From an uncultured Myxococcales bacterium (GTDB lineage: Bacteria; Myxococcota_A; Bradymonadia; Bradymonadales; Bradymonadaceae), in contig CAJXPN010000019.1 of the NCBI GenBank assembly GCA_913058025.1, positions 1-14,591 on the forward strand: DNA of 14,591 nt, read 5' to 3'. Shown here in pieces: positions 1 through 7,004 of the stretch. The position numbers were made by a program, and so were the translations under genes. Below the pieces are notes generated by a model. It was given only the letters and a program-made list of their open reading frames with translations. It made no database searches and was not told the DNA's origin. Each line of letters starts with the position of its first letter. Within the stretch, counting starts at the first letter, position 1.

Positions 1-139
1 GCTCGGGGGGCAGCGCGATGGCCGCGAGGCCAGCAGCGCGGGGGGAATCCCCCGCTCCAGGTCGCGCACCACCCCACGTCGAGGCCATCAGCGCGCCTGT
101 TCGAGCACGCACAGGGCCGCGCAACGCACGAGGCGTCAC
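1..139 (-). CDS. Possible 5' end of a gene following exbD (partial, runs off left edge)
   Basis: Directly after exbD on the minus strand, a GTG overlaps the exbD stop in a GTGA arrangement and opens a frame that stays free of stops to the window edge (about 46 codons). An in-frame ATG lies 18 codons in. The translated piece is rich in Ala, Gly, Arg and Pro, with no domain I recognise. A 4-base overlap is typical of co-translated genes and ExbD genes usually sit in operons, so a coupled partner is plausible. However, in DNA this GC-rich an open frame of this length arises easily by chance. Low confidence. Confidence 0.3.
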   Translation of the reverse strand, partial: MTPRALRGPVRARTGALMASTWGGARPGAGDSPRAAGLAAIALPPE

Positions 140-774
140 TGCGCGATCGTCACCACGTAGTTCGGGAACAGATCGGGCGAGGCCTTGTCGGCGTCGGCCG
201 AGTAGAACGCAGAGGCCGAGTCGAACGCGTCCTGTGAGAGGCGAGTGCGCGCGACGTCGAACAGGCGCACGAGCGCGGCGTAGGGCACGCGCGCGTCGGC
301 GGTGACGTAGATCGTGTCCTCGCCGGGGTTCTCGGACTTCACGCGGGCGAGCACGGAGTAGAGGCCGGGCCAGTCGTAGGCCTCCATCGCCTGATCCATG
401 GCGGCCTGCCCCTTCACGTGCGCGCCGCTGGAGAGGAGCGAGGCCGCGGACTCGAACTCCCCGGCGAGGTCGGCGACGTCGTCGCGCACGCACACGGTCA
501 CGTCGCCGCAGCCGGGCACGACGCCGTCCCTGGTGGCCACGGTGAACCCGCGATCGCTGATCGCGACGGTGATCTTCTGGGGGAGCTCCTCGTCGGGGTC
601 ATGCTGCGAGGTCTTGGCGGGCGTGAGCGTGGGGGTCGTCACGTTGATCACGCCGACCTTGAGGAACACCACCGAGAGCAACAACAGGGGGATAAGGATG
701 ATCACCATGTTCATGATCGGCGCGAGGTTGAGGTCCTGCTCTTCTTCCGGGATTCGATTCACTTTCCGAGACAT
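136..774 (-). CDS. ExbD/TolR-family biopolymer transport protein, Asn-for-Asp variant
   Basis: This 212-aa protein has the ExbD/TolR layout: a short charged cytoplasmic N-terminus, one membrane helix (about residues 18-40), then a periplasmic domain. The pre-helix signature NLAPIMNM matches the ExbD pattern N-x-x-P-x-x-D, and the C-terminal VTADARVPYAALVRLFDVAR is the usual ExbD periplasmic motif. Known members work with an ExbB/TolQ proton channel to energise outer-membrane or envelope processes. The conserved membrane Asp is replaced by Asn22 and followed by a LIPLLLL helix. Two cysteines, C89 and C95, in the periplasmic part could form a disulfide. The start is set by GAGGTGG just upstream of the ATG. 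It is the first gene of a leftward unit, divergent from the hydroxylase gene. No ExbB is visible, so it may lie beyond the left edge or elsewhere. Confidence 0.88.
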   Translation of the reverse strand: MSRKVNRIPEEEQDLNLAPIMNMVIILIPLLLLSVVFLKVGVINVTTPTLTPAKTSQHDPDEELPQKITVAISDRGFTVATRDGVVPGCGDVTVCVRDDVADLAGEFESAASLLSSGAHVKGQAAMDQAMEAYDWPGLYSVLARVKSENPGEDTIYVTADARVPYAALVRLFDVARTRLSQDAFDSASAFYSADADKASPDLFPNYVVTIAQ

Positions 775-842
775 TTATCCACCTCTTCGTTTCATAAACA
801 ACAACAGACATGCGAACCCCGAGGCATGGTTCACCCGTGGCT

Positions 843-860
843 GGGCGCGCTGGCGCGCCC
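843..860. repeat. Perfect 8-bp GC-rich inverted repeat between divergent genes
   Basis: GGGCGCGC and GCGCGCCC are separated by only TG. The element lies in the 269-base divergent region, about 70 bases upstream of exbD and 100 bases upstream of the hydroxylase promoter. It could be an operator for a dimeric regulator or a hairpin in the exbD leader. A chance GC-rich palindrome is also possible. Confidence 0.35.
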
Positions 861-959
861 TCCAAAGGTCCCCTGTTCGCCCGGAGCGTGTACGTATGAA
901 GGGACAACCGAAGCCTGCAGAGGTTCCAGAGTGAGGATCTTTTTTATTGGTCATACCAG

Positions 960-988
960 TTGACCACCATACGAGCTCTATCTAGACT
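960..988 (+). promoter_or_regulatory. Sigma70-type promoter for the hydroxylase gene
   Basis: TTGACC (960-965) and TAGACT (983-988) are separated by exactly 17 bases. The match to TTGACA/TATAAT is good for the -35 and fair for the -10. Transcription would begin near 995, giving a leader of about 50 bases before the ATG at 1044. The TTG of this -35 box can be misread as an upstream start codon. Confidence 0.55.
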
Positions 989-1043
989 CCAGCCCATCGA
1001 GGTCACGGACACACGGACAGAACACAGACGACAGGAGCAGGAG

Positions 1044-1724
1044 ATGGCGAGCGCGGCGACGCAGGGAGAGGAGAGGTCGCAGGAGGCCGGGATCAAGGAC
1101 AGCCTGGGCGTGGCGGCGCGGCTGTTCTTCAGGAACACAGGGCCCAAGGTCATCACGGCGGCCGCGTTCGTGAGCGTGGGTGTGCGCGTGGGCCTGGGGT
1201 CGTGGACGCTGTGGGACCTGGCGATCGTGGCGGTGATGCTGGCGGGGTGGCCGCTGCTCGAGTGGTCGATCCACGTGTACCTGCTCCACTTCAAGCCGCG
1301 CGAGATCGCGGGGGTGAAGATCGATCCGTTCATGGCCTCCAAGCACCGGCGCCACCACGAGGACCCGTGGGATGTGAAGATGACGATGGCCCCGCTGCGA
1401 GGCATCGTGCTGGCGATCGTCCTGAACGTGGCGATCTGGTGGGCGATCACGCCGACGTGGGCGATGGCGATGACGGGCGTGGCGTTCTTCGTGAGCATGG
1501 GGCTGATGTACGAGTGGACCCACTTCCTCATCCACACGCGCTACCGCCCACGCACGCGCCTCTACAAGCACCTGTGGCGCAGCCACCGGCTCCACCACTG
1601 CAAGAACGAGAACTACTGGTTCGGCGTCTCGATGACGGCCGGAGACACGTTGCTCGGCACGGCACCGGACCACAAGACCGTGGAGACCTCGCCCACGTGC
1701 CGCACGGTGCACCCGCCGGAGTGA
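1044..1724 (+). CDS. Fatty acid hydroxylase / sterol desaturase family membrane protein
   Basis: The protein is 226 aa and has the eight-plus histidines of the non-haem diiron fatty acid hydroxylase superfamily: H77-x4-H82, H101-RR-HH105, H160-x3-H164 and H181-RL-HH185. Hydrophobic segments at about residues 38-52, 57-74, 118-135 and 139-156 place the His clusters on one face of the membrane. Family members oxidise lipids, sterols or carotenoids with O2, and the substrate here cannot be read from sequence. The ATG at 1044 is chosen over an in-frame TTG at 960 because AGGAG (1033-1037) lies 6 bases before it, and because the TTG is part of the -35 box. It is a single gene followed by a strong hairpin 36 bases after the stop, so it is probably monocistronic. 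Confidence 0.85.
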   Translation: MASAATQGEERSQEAGIKDSLGVAARLFFRNTGPKVITAAAFVSVGVRVGLGSWTLWDLAIVAVMLAGWPLLEWSIHVYLLHFKPREIAGVKIDPFMASKHRRHHEDPWDVKMTMAPLRGIVLAIVLNVAIWWAITPTWAMAMTGVAFFVSMGLMYEWTHFLIHTRYRPRTRLYKHLWRSHRLHHCKNENYWFGVSMTAGDTLLGTAPDHKTVETSPTCRTVHPPE

Positions 1725-1759
1725 GGCGATGGCGCGCTCAGGGTCGCGTGAGGTAGAAC

Positions 1760-1791
1760 GAGGGCCAGGGATCATGGGATCTCTGGCCCTC
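1760..1791 (+). terminator. 14-bp stem-loop after the hydroxylase gene
   Basis: The arms 1760-1773 and 1778-1791 pair over 14 positions, one of them G-U, around an ATGG loop. The stem lies 36 bases past the stop codon. The 3' side (TCTCAGTTG) has only scattered T, so termination may be partial. This matters because the next gene starts 43 bases later and has no obvious promoter of its own. Confidence 0.65.
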
Positions 1792-1834
1792 TCTCAGTTG
1801 TACTGATGGCCGTGACGGATTCGGAGGTGAAGCG

Positions 1835-2599
1835 ATGTTCGAGTTGATGATGAACGGGGTCGGGGACGCGTTCTCCAGGATCCACTGGGGCACGAGCTTC
1901 CTGCTGCGCCGCGACGGCTTCGTGCTCGCGGTCGACTGCCCCGACTCCTACCGGCGCGCGCTGCTCGAGAACGGGTTCCCCAAGGAGGACGGCGAGCCGA
2001 TCGACGTGGGCGACATCGACGCGATGATCCTGACGCACCTGCACGGCGACCACGTCAACGGCCTCGAGATGGTCGCGTGCTTCAAGCGGTTCGCCTTCGG
2101 CGCGCCGCTCACGCTCTACACCTCACCCGAGGCCGAGGCCGACCTCTGGGAGCGCCGCCTCCAGGCCTCGCTAGGCGTGCTCTACGACGGGACGGACTGG
2201 GTCCCGCAGCGCCGCGAGGACTTCCTCGACGTCACCGTGATGGAGTGGGGGGAGCCGATCCAGATCGGCCCGTTCACCATCACGACTCGCCCGACCGTAC
2301 ACCACCTCAAGGCCACGGCGATGAGGATCACCGACGGCGAGTCCACGCTGGGCTACTCGTGCGACACCGCGTTCGACCCGGAGCTCATCGACTGGCTCTC
2401 CGACGCCGACCTCATCCTCCACGAGACGAGCATGGGCCCGGCGCACACCCCCATCGACAAGCTCGCCGGGCTCGACGCCTCCATCCGCGACAAGATGCTC
2501 ATCGGCCACTACCCCGACGCGTTCGCGGGCACCGAGATCGGCGGCCTCACGCTCGCCATCCAGGGCCAGACGTACGACGTGGGAGGACAAAACCACTGA
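1835..2599 (+). CDS. MBL-fold metallo-hydrolase, RNase Z-like
   Basis: This 254-aa single-domain protein carries the full metallo-beta-lactamase metal site: T-H68-L-H70-G-D72-H73, a further His in TVHH (156/157), D177 in SCDTAFD and H225 in IGHYPD. The L-H-E-T segment at 195-198 and the GYSCDT motif resemble the RNase Z / phosphodiesterase branch more than beta-lactamases. RNase Z proper is about 300 aa with an exosite arm, which I do not see, so tRNA processing is not claimed. No signal peptide is visible, so it should be cytoplasmic. The start is supported by GGAGGT (1823-1828), 6 bases before the ATG. It lies between two hairpins, so its mRNA is likely short, or begins by read-through from the hydroxylase gene. 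Confidence 0.85.
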   Translation: MFELMMNGVGDAFSRIHWGTSFLLRRDGFVLAVDCPDSYRRALLENGFPKEDGEPIDVGDIDAMILTHLHGDHVNGLEMVACFKRFAFGAPLTLYTSPEAEADLWERRLQASLGVLYDGTDWVPQRREDFLDVTVMEWGEPIQIGPFTITTRPTVHHLKATAMRITDGESTLGYSCDTAFDPELIDWLSDADLILHETSMGPAHTPIDKLAGLDASIRDKMLIGHYPDAFAGTEIGGLTLAIQGQTYDVGGQNH

Positions 2600-2627
2600 A
2601 CGCATGACACGTTCAATCTGGACAGGG

Positions 2628-2666
2628 CTCCGATCGGCGAGGTAACTCGCCGTCCGGAGTTTCTTG
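2628..2666 (+). terminator. Intrinsic terminator after the MBL gene, abutting the next gene's SD
   Basis: The arms 2628-2641 and 2646-2659 form a 14-position stem with two central mismatches, closed by a GTAA (GNRA) tetraloop and followed by TTTCTT. This is a convincing intrinsic terminator 28 bases after the MBL stop. The Shine-Dalgarno of the Rpn gene begins only about 9 bases after the stem, so the element could also act as an attenuator or leader hairpin for that gene. Confidence 0.7.
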
Positions 2667-2679
2667 ATGGAGGGAGGAC

Positions 2680-3705
2680 ATGTCCAACGACGTGGCAGAT
2701 CATGACGGCGCGTACCGGCGCATCTTCTCGAACCCCGTGATGGTGCGAGACCTCGTGCGAGGTTACGTCTCGGACACGTTCGTGAACGAGCTCGACTTCG
2801 ACGCGATGGAGCGCGTGGACACCTCGTTTCGCACCGCGGGTCTCCAGCGGCGCGAGTCGGACATGATCTGGAAGATCCCGACGGTAGAGGGCGACCCGCT
2901 GTACGTGATGCTGATGCTCGAGTTTCAATCGAGCGTCGACCGGAACATGGCGTCGCGCGTCTTGACCTACGTCGCGCTGCTCTACGACCAGCTGACCACA
3001 TCGCGCAAGCTGCTCCCCGGCGGGAAGCTCCCCCCGGTGCTGCCCATCGTCCTCGACAACGGTGAGGCCACGTGGAGCGCGCCGGTCGAGCTCGCGGAGA
3101 TGATCGATCTGGAGGCAGGCCACATGCTCTGGAAGTACCAGCCACACCTGCGTTATTATCTACTGGACGAGGGCCGCGTCTCGCTCGACGAGCTGAAGGA
3201 GATCGGTGGCCCAGTCAGCGTGTTGATCGAGCTCGAGCAGGTCACGGACGTGACGAGCCTGACCCCCGCCATGCGGAGGCTGGGCCCCCAGGTTCGACTC
3301 CACCCTGACCTCGATGAGCTCTTCGCCATCTGGTTCGCGCATGTCTTCGAACCCACGACGGGTCTAAAGCTCACCCACGACGAGATCCGACAACTGCATA
3401 TGGAGGAAGGCATGAGCATGATCCAACAGACAGTCGCGAAGTGGAAGCGAGAGGCCATCGAGCAAGGCCTCGAGCAAGGCCTCGAGCAAGGCCTCGAGCA
3501 AGGCCTCGAGCAGGGACGAGCGGAAGGTCGCAGGCAAGTCCTCGCGCACATGCTCGAGCTCAAGTTCGGGGCGAGCGTGATGAGGTCTGCTCGACTTCAG
3601 TCGCTTGACGACGCGCGCCTCGATCGCTTGACGGAGCTGCTCGTGACCTCTCCCGAACGCTCCGAAGACGACCTCTTCGACGCGCTCCCACCAAAAGACA
3701 CATGA
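2680..3705 (+). CDS. Rpn family PD-(D/E)XK nuclease / transposase-like protein
   Basis: The first ~240 residues of this 341-aa protein match the Rpn (YhgA-like, recombination-promoting nuclease) family: D61 in ESDMIW, then LMLEFQSSVDRNMASRVLTY giving the E81-x-Q83 nuclease motif and the downstream R-x-x-x-Y helix. Studied Rpn proteins are Ca/Mg-dependent DNA endonucleases, with roles proposed in recombination and phage defence. Residues 261-280 are four perfect EQGL units plus EQGR, encoded by a 12-bp tandem repeat. The C-terminal ~55 residues (VLAHMLELKFG through LTELLVTSP) resemble the DUF4351-type tail often found in this family. GGAGGGAGGA directly upstream fixes the start. No terminal inverted repeats or target duplication were found, so it is a solitary gene and not an insertion sequence. 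Confidence 0.85.
   Translation: MSNDVADHDGAYRRIFSNPVMVRDLVRGYVSDTFVNELDFDAMERVDTSFRTAGLQRRESDMIWKIPTVEGDPLYVMLMLEFQSSVDRNMASRVLTYVALLYDQLTTSRKLLPGGKLPPVLPIVLDNGEATWSAPVELAEMIDLEAGHMLWKYQPHLRYYLLDEGRVSLDELKEIGGPVSVLIELEQVTDVTSLTPAMRRLGPQVRLHPDLDELFAIWFAHVFEPTTGLKLTHDEIRQLHMEEGMSMIQQTVAKWKREAIEQGLEQGLEQGLEQGLEQGRAEGRRQVLAHMLELKFGASVMRSARLQSLDDARLDRLTELLVTSPERSEDDLFDALPPKDT
3460..3507 (+). repeat. Four perfect 12-bp tandem repeats (GAGCAAGGCCTC) inside the Rpn gene
   Basis: Units at 3460, 3472, 3484 and 3496 are identical, and a fifth unit from 3508 has decayed (GAGCAGGGACGA). Each unit encodes EQGL in frame. Perfect identity between units points to recent slippage or active homogenisation. Because 12 is a multiple of 3, copy-number change would lengthen or shorten the linker without breaking the frame. 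Confidence 0.95.
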
Positions 3706-3742
3706 GCCAAGTGCGCAACATGCGTGCAGTTCGCGGGGGCCT

Positions 3743-3770
3743 TTGCTCTGAGATCCAAATCGGTTAGGTT
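3743..3770 (+). promoter_or_regulatory. Weak promoter candidate for the M23 peptidase gene
   Basis: TTGCTC (3743-3748) and TAGGTT (3765-3770) are separated by 16 bases and lie about 55 bases before the ATG. The match is partial. The position, within the 119-base gap after the Rpn gene, is the main support. Confidence 0.3.
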
Positions 3771-3824
3771 GGCGCGCCCGAACGGCTACGGGCCGCCGCC
3801 ACGAGACCCCCAGTCCCGATATGT

Positions 3825-5282
3825 ATGCGTCACAACGATCCTTACCTCCACGATCTGCTGCGCGATGAGCGCTCCTTCCACTCGAAGCGACGCACCCGCG
3901 TGGTCGTCGGTGTGGTCGGCGTGGTGCTCACGATCGGAGCGTTCGTTCAGTTCGCTGGTGGTGAGGAGCCCGCGCCCACGACCTCGGAGGTCGAGGCGAC
4001 CGTGCGTGAGGCGCAGCGGAGCCTGAGCGCGAGCCTGCTCGCTGCCCAACAGCCCATCGAGGTCATCGAGGCGCCCGGGTTCGCCGAGCTCGCCGCAGAA
4101 GCTGGCGTCCCGGACGAAACGGAGGAGGCACCCGAGCGTTGGGTTGAGGGCACCGAGACCTCACTCCGCGGCTCGATCAAGCCCAACGAGTCCGTCTTCG
4201 CATCGCTCAAGCAGCGCGGGCTGTCCAACACCTCGATCCACGCCGTCGTCTCGGCGACCTCGAAGGAGTTCAACTTCAGGAAGTCTCGCCCCGGCGACAT
4301 CTGGTCCGTCGAGGTCGCCGCCGATGGCGCGATCACCTCGTTCCGCTACGAGACCTCCCCCGAGGACGTCTGGGAGACCTCTCGCGACGCCTCCGGCACC
4401 TACGCCTGCGAGAAGGTCGAGGTCCCGCTCGAGACCCGCCTCGTCGAGACCTCCGGTCAGATCGACGACAACATGTGGGCCTCGATGGAGACCGCGGGGC
4501 TCGCCAGCTCCACCATCCTCGAGTACCTCGCTGCGTTCGACCAGGTCGTCGACTTCGGCGAGCAGGTCCAGCCCGGCGACCGCTTCGCGCTCGTCTACGA
4601 GCAGGTCTGGCTCGAGGGCCGCAAGCTGCGCAACGGCCGCGTCGTCGCCGCGCTCTTCGAGAGCCCCAACGAGACATGGCGCGCCTACTGGAACCCCACG
4701 CGCAAGGGCTACTACGACGCCGAGGGCGCGAGCATGGAGCGCCAGTTCCTGCGCCGCCCCGTCGCGGGCGCCGCACGCTTCACCAGCCCCTTCGGCATGC
4801 GCTTCCACCCCGTCCTCAAGCGCAAGAAGATGCACAACGGCGTCGACTACGCCGCCCCGCGCGGCACCCCCGTCTTCGCCGCCGCCAGCGGCACCATCGT
4901 CCAGGCAGGCCGCAAGGGCGCCGCCGGCATCTCCGTGACCATCCGCCACGACTCCGGCTACGAGTCCCTGTACGGCCACCTCGCCCACCTCGCAGTGGGC
5001 GTCAAGCGCGGCAAGAAGGTCTCCAAGCGCGACGTCATCGGCGCCATCGGCTCCACCGGCCGCTCCACCGGCCCCCACCTCCACTTCGCGGTCAAGCGCG
5101 GCGGGCGCTTCGTCGACCCCCTCAAGGTCGCCGCTCGCCCCGAGCCGTCACTGCGCGGCTCGAACCTGCGCGAGTTCAAGGAGCAGGTCTCGGGCCCCAT
5201 GCGCGCTCGCCTCGACCAGATCATGCAGAAGATGGAGCCCCGGCAGATCCGCTTCTTCTTCGGCAGCCCCGCCGAGAACTGA
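3825..5282 (+). CDS. Membrane-anchored M23 peptidoglycan endopeptidase (MepM-like)
   Basis: This 485-aa protein has a basic cytoplasmic start, one membrane anchor at about residues 26-46, then a periplasmic region. Two related segments, about 116-158 and 211-252, share a G-x-I..ASL..GL....I......F......PGD pattern and look like duplicated OapA/LysM-like peptidoglycan-binding domains. The C-terminal catalytic domain (about 315-435) has all M23 residues: H337-NGV-D341, H385 in YGH and H418-L-H420 in GPHLHF. Zn ligands should be H337, D341 and H420. Members cut peptide cross-links in peptidoglycan, allowing wall growth or division. About 50 residues follow the catalytic domain, with a basic amphipathic stretch. 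The ATG at 3825 has no clear Shine-Dalgarno, but no better in-frame start precedes the anchor. The gene is likely transcribed from its own promoter. Confidence 0.88.
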   Translation: MRHNDPYLHDLLRDERSFHSKRRTRVVVGVVGVVLTIGAFVQFAGGEEPAPTTSEVEATVREAQRSLSASLLAAQQPIEVIEAPGFAELAAEAGVPDETEEAPERWVEGTETSLRGSIKPNESVFASLKQRGLSNTSIHAVVSATSKEFNFRKSRPGDIWSVEVAADGAITSFRYETSPEDVWETSRDASGTYACEKVEVPLETRLVETSGQIDDNMWASMETAGLASSTILEYLAAFDQVVDFGEQVQPGDRFALVYEQVWLEGRKLRNGRVVAALFESPNETWRAYWNPTRKGYYDAEGASMERQFLRRPVAGAARFTSPFGMRFHPVLKRKKMHNGVDYAAPRGTPVFAAASGTIVQAGRKGAAGISVTIRHDSGYESLYGHLAHLAVGVKRGKKVSKRDVIGAIGSTGRSTGPHLHFAVKRGGRFVDPLKVAARPEPSLRGSNLREFKEQVSGPMRARLDQIMQKMEPRQIRFFFGSPAEN

Positions 5283-5295
5283 TCGCCACGCGATC
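5281..5295 (+). repeat. Small hairpin at the M23 stop codon
   Basis: GATCGC and GCGATC pair around CAC, beginning within the TGA stop. The following bases TCGACTCTCCTTG hold some T but no clean U-tract. It may be a weak terminator or 3'-end protector for the peptidase mRNA. Confidence 0.3.
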
Positions 5296-5323
5296 TCGAC
5301 TCTCCTTGTGAGCGCCCCCGACG

Positions 5324-5346
5324 GGCACCACAATGCCCGTGGTGCC
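5324..5346 (+). repeat. 8-bp inverted repeat in the leader of the first DUF4132 gene
   Basis: GGCACCAC (5324-5331) and GTGGTGCC (5339-5346) are perfect complements with a 7-base loop. An overlapping alternative stem ACGGGCA/TGCCCGT uses part of the same bases. The loop holds an in-frame ATG (5333) that would be buried in the stem-loop, favouring the later ATG at 5369. It may be a terminator for the upstream gene or a leader structure. Confidence 0.45.
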
Positions 5347-5368
5347 AGGCACACACGGAGCCCACGAC

Positions 5369-6997
5369 ATGTCCGATTCAGCAGCCATACCCGAGCTCCC
5401 CGAGGAGCTCTGGCCCGCGTGGGCGAGCACCCTGCGCAGCCAGATCACGGGCACGATCACCTTCGACGTCTCCACGCTCCCCGACCTCCTGATCGCCGGC
5501 CGTGAGCACAAGCTCCCGGTCGCGCTCATCAAGGCGTTCGCGCGCGCGCTCATCTCGATAGGGCCTCCCAAGGTCACAGGCTCGCGCAAGGGCAAGCACC
5601 ACTCGGTCTTCGCGCCCAGGCGGCAAGAACTCACCCGCGCGATCCTCGCGATGCGCGCCGACCTCGACCTCGTCAGCGCTCGCGTCTTCAGCGAGGCTCT
5701 CTTCGCGGCCTGGCAGATCCGCAAGTACGACGCGCGCGCGCTCTGGTGCGCCTGGGGCTGGATCATCCTGGGCGACGACTGGAGCACGTACCGCCTCTAC
5801 GAGCTCGTCGAGCGGTTCTCGAGCGAGGGCGGCGAGGGCTACGGCAAGGCGATGAACCTCGTCGAGGCGCTCAAGGCCGTCGACACCCCCATGGCCACGA
5901 TGACCGTCGCGCTTTTCGCGCGCGCCGAGCGGTTCCCTCGCATGCAGCGGGCCACGGCGACCTTCCTCGACGAGCTCGCCGAGCGCGCCGCGCTCACCAC
6001 GCTCGAGCTCGAGGACGCGCGCGTCCCCGCGCTAGGCCTCGACGAGCTCGGGCACCGCACGCTCGACTACGGGCCCAGGTCCTTCAAGGTCAGCGTGGGA
6101 GAGGACCTCACGCCGATCCTCGTCGATTCGAGCGGGGGGCGCTTCCTCGAGCCACCCCGCAAGCGCGAGAGCGACGACGCGTTCAAGGTCCAGCTCGCCA
6201 GAGACGAGTGGGACCTCCTCTCACGCGGCCTTCGCCACGTCCTGCTCGCCCAGTCCGACCGCCTCGAGCAGCTCATGCTCCAGGGGTGGCGTTGGGACGC
6301 CGCGCGCTGGGACGAGAACGTCCGAAACCACCCCCTCATGTGCCACTTCGCCCGCTCACTCTTGTGGGGAGTCTACGAGAACGAGGAGGGCGACGAGGGG
6401 CACGCACCGCGAGCCCCCACCCTGCTCTTTCGCGTCGCCGAGGACCTCACGCTCGCAGACTCGGCCGACGACGAGATCGCGCTCCCCACCTCGGGGAGGA
6501 TCGGCGTCGTGCATCGACGTGACATCCCGAGAGACGTCGCCTCGAGGTGGGCGTCCATCTTCACCGACTACCAGATCGCGACGCCCTTCGATCAGCTCTC
6601 CCGTGAGGTCTTCGAACCCACCGACGAGGAGCTCCCGCTCGACCAGGTCTCGCGGCTCTCCGACGCCCCCATCGACCCGGACGTCTTCCGCGACCACATC
6701 CAACACAAGGGATTCAAGCGCGGCTCCGCCGATTATTACGGCTGGAGGACCGAGTACTACATCGACTTCCCGTGGATCGGTCAGCGCGCCGTCTGGCACA
6801 TCACCCCCGGCCTCCAGGCAGGGGATCACTCGGGCGACGAGCCCCAGCGCATCAGCCAGATCTGCTTCCACGCCCTCGACCGCTTCGACACGCACAACCA
6901 GCACAGCCCTCGACTGACCGTCGCCGACGCGCACCCCGTCGTCTTCAGCGAGGCGCTGCGTCACGCACGCCAGCTCACCGACCACGCCAAAAAGTGA
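5369..6997 (+). CDS. DUF4132 domain protein, first of a tandem pair
   Basis: This 542-aa protein has a helical N-terminal half without a recognised domain and a C-terminal DUF4132 core at about residues 233-483. Landmarks are DYGPRSF (233-239), QGWRWDAARW, HPLMCHFARSLLWGVYE ending near 337, GVVHR (379-383) and TPFDQLSREVF (405-415). DUF4132 is known from MolR/YehI-type proteins of E. coli and has no established biochemical activity. No signal peptide or membrane helix is seen, so it is likely cytoplasmic. An ATG at 5333 is in frame, but CGGAG (5356-5360) lies 8 bases before the ATG at 5369 and the earlier ATG sits in a hairpin loop, so 5369 is chosen. The stop overlaps the Shine-Dalgarno of the paralogue downstream, implying one transcript and coupled translation. 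Function unknown. Confidence 0.82.
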   Translation: MSDSAAIPELPEELWPAWASTLRSQITGTITFDVSTLPDLLIAGREHKLPVALIKAFARALISIGPPKVTGSRKGKHHSVFAPRRQELTRAILAMRADLDLVSARVFSEALFAAWQIRKYDARALWCAWGWIILGDDWSTYRLYELVERFSSEGGEGYGKAMNLVEALKAVDTPMATMTVALFARAERFPRMQRATATFLDELAERAALTTLELEDARVPALGLDELGHRTLDYGPRSFKVSVGEDLTPILVDSSGGRFLEPPRKRESDDAFKVQLARDEWDLLSRGLRHVLLAQSDRLEQLMLQGWRWDAARWDENVRNHPLMCHFARSLLWGVYENEEGDEGHAPRAPTLLFRVAEDLTLADSADDEIALPTSGRIGVVHRRDIPRDVASRWASIFTDYQIATPFDQLSREVFEPTDEELPLDQVSRLSDAPIDPDVFRDHIQHKGFKRGSADYYGWRTEYYIDFPWIGQRAVWHITPGLQAGDHSGDEPQRISQICFHALDRFDTHNQHSPRLTVADAHPVVFSEALRHARQLTDHAKK

Positions 6998-7004
6998 GGA
7001 CTCC

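Noticed and set aside
960..1043. Upstream TTG start for the hydroxylase gene
   Set aside because: The TTG belongs to a well-spaced -35 box, and the downstream ATG at 1044 has a good ribosome site. The 28 extra residues look non-coding.
3460..3507. CRISPR array
   Set aside because: The units are 12 bp, contiguous and in frame with the protein. There are no spacers.
2600..3824. Insertion sequence around the Rpn gene
   Set aside because: No terminal inverted repeats or target-site duplication could be found flanking it. Rpn proteins commonly occur as solitary genes.
4161..5084. Minus-strand frame antisense to the M23 gene
   Set aside because: Gly/Ala/Asp/Val-rich shadow of a clear M23 peptidase with an intact catalytic site.
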